A stretch of 64,000 nucleotides of DNA. It comes from Pithys albifrons albifrons (Eukaryota > Chordata > Aves > Passeriformes > Thamnophilidae). A program made the translations under genes and the position numbers. The notes below the pieces were generated by a model. The model ran no database searches and had not been told where the DNA came from. It saw only the letters and a list, made by a program, of their open reading frames with translations. Location of the stretch: assembly GCF_047495875.1 (NCBI RefSeq), contig NC_092459.1, positions 36,551,634 through 36,615,633 of the forward strand. The letters run 5' to 3'. The stretch's first letter is position 1. Each line of letters begins with the position of its first letter. Positions 61,001 to 64,000 of this stretch are shown here, one piece after another.

Positions 61001-64000
61001 CACTTCTTTCCACATCTTATCAAGCCTGGAGTTAATGCTGGGAAGAGGGATAGCTGGCACAGCGAATGTGTAGGCTTACTGTACACAAAATCATTCCAAT
61101 TCTTCATAATTTTCAGCTATCGGCAGTCCAGAATTCTTTTGATGTGAGTAATACCAGATGCATTTTGAGAGATGACAAAACTTTTCAGGAGAGGAAAGCC
61201 AGAATTCTCTTGATAGGCTGGCTAGAATTAAAATGCCTGCATTCCATCTGGCATCCCTTGTTACAGACTTCTTGTGCTGCCTGGAGAGAGATCAGCGCTC
61301 TCCACAAGGTGAGAAATGCCAACAGAAGGGGCATCATTGATTTATACTGAGGAAAGCCTTGAGTTCTCCAGTTTGGAAGACACTTGTTTAGTGTGATGCT
61401 CCCATTAGGTGTTCCTCTGCTCCATGCAATACAGATGTATGTATGCTTCTCCTGCAGCTAGATGCTTATGAAGAGAATCACGGTAGTCCCGGGGTCCAAG
61501 TTGCCAGTGAGGGAGACAAAATGACAAGGAAAAAGGATGAAGTTCAGGAAAGAAACAAGGCTTGCTAGTTAATGGTAACAGTTTAAAATTAAGGAGACAA
61601 TACCACAGTCCAACCAGTCAATGGCAAGTGCTGATTGGGAACAGGGACCTGCTAAGGAAGGAAGCAAATATTACAATTCTAATTTGAGAAACAATAAACA
61701 CTTTAGACAGAACTTGAAGGATTGCTTTTATTTTTTGGTGCCATCATCATGTCTCCATGTTCCTTCCAGTCAGGCACACCCCAGCTGTGTAGATCTAGAA
61801 ACTACTTTTGTTGCTATTTGCACTATAGAAAAAACATAAATACTTTGATTGATCTGAAATTAGATGTTCTCCTTTCACAGCTTAGTGCAGAGACAGCAAT
61901 GAATGGAGCTCTGATGTCGATGTCAGATAAGAAGGCTTATCAAAAGGGGAGTGCTAAAGTGACAGAAGGGTAAACCCTTCATTTTTCTTTGTAGGATACA
62001 CAAGGGTAAAACCTCCCTCTTTCTCTGTAAGATATTCCCTAATGGTGAATAAAGCTTAAATCTGGTGTAAACCAGATCTTAATTGAAGAGCCTAATTGAC
62101 TTTGAGAATTTGAGTATTTTCTGCACTAAGCTCAAGTATGGGTCTATGTTTTAATTTTTTTGTGTGTAAATAATTGTAGTATCTATAGTCCCTCAAGTTT
62201 CATTGTACCATTATATAATCATATAACAACTCTTTTTTTGTTGTTGTTGACATTATGATTTTGGTTATTACTACATTTATTGCTTTGTGTCTATTTATTG
62301 TGTCTAAGGATTTCAGACATAGATGCTGTCAATTAATGGATTTCCCTGGTTACACAAGATGGGGCTGGTTTATTGGGATCAGGATGTGTGCTCTGTGCAC
62401 TGAAAGCTTATGGAAAGAGTTGAAATGTGACTTTGAGACAGAGCAAAAGCAGGACTTTCTGGACACAGAGTTTGTCAGTCTTGGGGAATTAGGGCCCTTT
62501 ATGTTTCCCTTGGTGCTGAACATCCTATGTGTTGAGAAGTGACAGCAACTGTGATGAACAAAACACCTGGCCACCAAGTATCCCTCTCCCTGGAACAACT
62601 TGGCATCCCCAAACATTTCAACCATCTTTCTGTTCCAGTTTTAGCAAGCTACATCCAGCTTTGAATTCAGTGTTTGACTGAAAGCAACCCTCTGCAAAAC
62701 CTCCTTGAAAGGTTAGATCGGTGTTTGGCAGTGACAGGGCTTCACAGCCTCTCACAGAAATGATCATTTTTTGCTGAGGCTTGTATTGATTGAAAACCTT
62801 CCATCCCCTTCTCAGAACCTCAGAATAGTATATTTTACTTTGTCATCCCATCCTTTTTCTCACTCTTATAGCAACAGCAAGCTAACCAAACACTTTTTCA
62901 TTTCAGACTTGTATTTATTTCTGAAAAAGATGAATGTTATTTAAAATTCCATTCCATTCATGATGTGAAACTAATAGACCTGCTTAATTATGGGAAAACT
63001 ATATGTATGGGTATTAAGGAAAACACCCAGAGAAAATGTCTTTTAAATGTTGATTGCTAATGAGATCTAATGATACCAAACAGAGTGTGCTGCTCTAAGA
63101 ATTTCAGCATGATAAATGTTTTAAAATTCTACTGAAACACCAAAATAAGTTACAGTGCCACTTAGTAAGACACCCTTGAGTGAAAGTTATAGGCACCAGG
63201 GAGTATTACTTCAGAAAGTAGGCCCAATTACACACATTGTGCATATATTTCCTTCCGAACATACTTCCTTTCTTTCTGCTTAAACATTCTAAATTTCCAA
63301 TTGGTTTCTTTGGGAGTTATGGCTAAGCAGGCATAAGCTTCACATTACAGTTAATGTCAGCTTCCTGTGGTATAAGAAAAAGACATGTAAGGTTAAAACA
63401 AAAATGTGCTACCTCCTGTTGCTCCAAACACTTGACTGATCAGAATAAAATGTAGTGAATAAGGAGAATTAAATTTAGTGATGAAGCATCTTAAATGTCT
63501 GATAAATGCTTCAAGCAGTGTTACATGACTGGGAACCTCATAGTACCACGACATCCCTGGAGCAAGACAAGGCATCTGGAGGGATATTTCCAGGCAATGG
63601 TTAATGCTCACAGAAAAAGAGGGAAGATCAAACCATATGCTTCATCAGAGCTTCTTCAAAACATCGCAGTGGTGCAAGTAAAATCCAAATATTGTTGCTA
63701 AAGGATAGCAGACTAGATCTTGTCAGAGTAATGTTTTTCCCTGTGTGGGAAGCATAGGAAGATAAGGGCCTTATAGGCCTGGAGACCTAGTAGACCTCAT
63801 TTCCTTGCCTTTCAGAAAGCAGTGACAGTCCTAGGTTTCTACAGTGGCATCCCATAAACAATGCCCAAAGGCCAGGGAAGTCTGCTGCTGCTGCAACTGC
63901 TGACAACCCAGAACCCTTCCCTTCCTGGAGCTTGGGTCTGGCCCAAGTAGGCAGTGAGTTCATTTTGCTACCACTTACAAACTGTTTTAGCTTCAAATGG

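Larger units (their letters stand above)
51426..64000. other. Unique non-coding sequence
   Basis: The largest stretch without a recognised gene. Simple repeats lie at 56450-56546 and 57991-58026. A segment near 54661-54780 is dense in homeodomain-type motifs. Two perfect palindromes share the core ATGGAGCTCCAT (60245-60258 and 60620-60631). A purine-rich frame at 51953-52144 and a frame at 53343-53528 with a good donor look coding at first sight but have no further support. No CR1 or bounded LTR is visible. Confidence 0.62.

Noticed and set aside
61470..61660. CpG-containing LTR-like segment with CCAAT-type motifs
   Set aside because: No bounded ends or polyadenylation signal. It could equally be unique sequence.
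1..64000. CRISPR array, operon, tRNA or working rRNA gene
   Set aside because: No regularly spaced direct repeats, no bacterial gene organisation and no intact tRNA or rRNA fold were seen. The repeat content is avian.

Overview
The window is nuclear DNA of a vertebrate, almost certainly a bird. The interspersed repeats are the typical avian set: truncated CR1 LINEs in both orientations (five copies, the longest about 1 kb with a decayed reverse-transcriptase segment) and solo LTRs of endogenous retroviruses, three of them with intact 5-bp target-site duplications. Repeat density is low, most of the sequence is AT-rich and CpG-poor, and stop codons are frequent in all frames. The species cannot be told from this evidence.

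I see no complete protein-coding gene. The longest open frames are explained by repeats or look like chance frames without family motifs. The window reads as an intergenic region or a large intron. Layout: 1-5.5 kb unique sequence with one old tRNA-like repeat near 4.5 kb; 5.5-6.1 kb solo LTR; 6.1-10.7 kb unique; 10.7-11.2 kb CR1; 11.2-19.0 kb unique, with a T32 tract and a G-quadruplex motif near 14.4-14.9 kb; 19.1-19.9 kb solo LTR carrying an ATCT microsatellite; 20-21.4 kb two CR1 fragments; 21.4-35.8 kb unique, with one CR1 scrap at 29.8 kb; 35.8-36.1 kb a CpG-rich 5S rRNA-derived composite; 36.1-39.5 kb unique; 39.5-41.6 kb two solo LTRs; 41.5-41.7 kb a small coding-like segment; 41.7-50.4 kb unique with several exon-like segments; 50.4-51.4 kb the long CR1; 51.4-64 kb unique with simple repeats.

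The most interesting items are: (1) the 5S-derived composite at 35.8-36.1 kb, where a minus-strand 5S rRNA pseudogene runs without a T-run terminator into a CpG-dense block that ends in a perfect hairpin; (2) a 59-codon coding-like segment at 41.5-41.7 kb, minus strand, next to an LTR; (3) a phase-consistent pair of exon-like segments at 42.6-43.0 kb, plus strand; (4) a terminal hairpin or palindrome at the U5 end of all four LTRs, although their sequences differ. None is an established gene. Exon calls rest on splice-site and open-frame inspection only, and such calls have a high false-positive rate in 64 kb.
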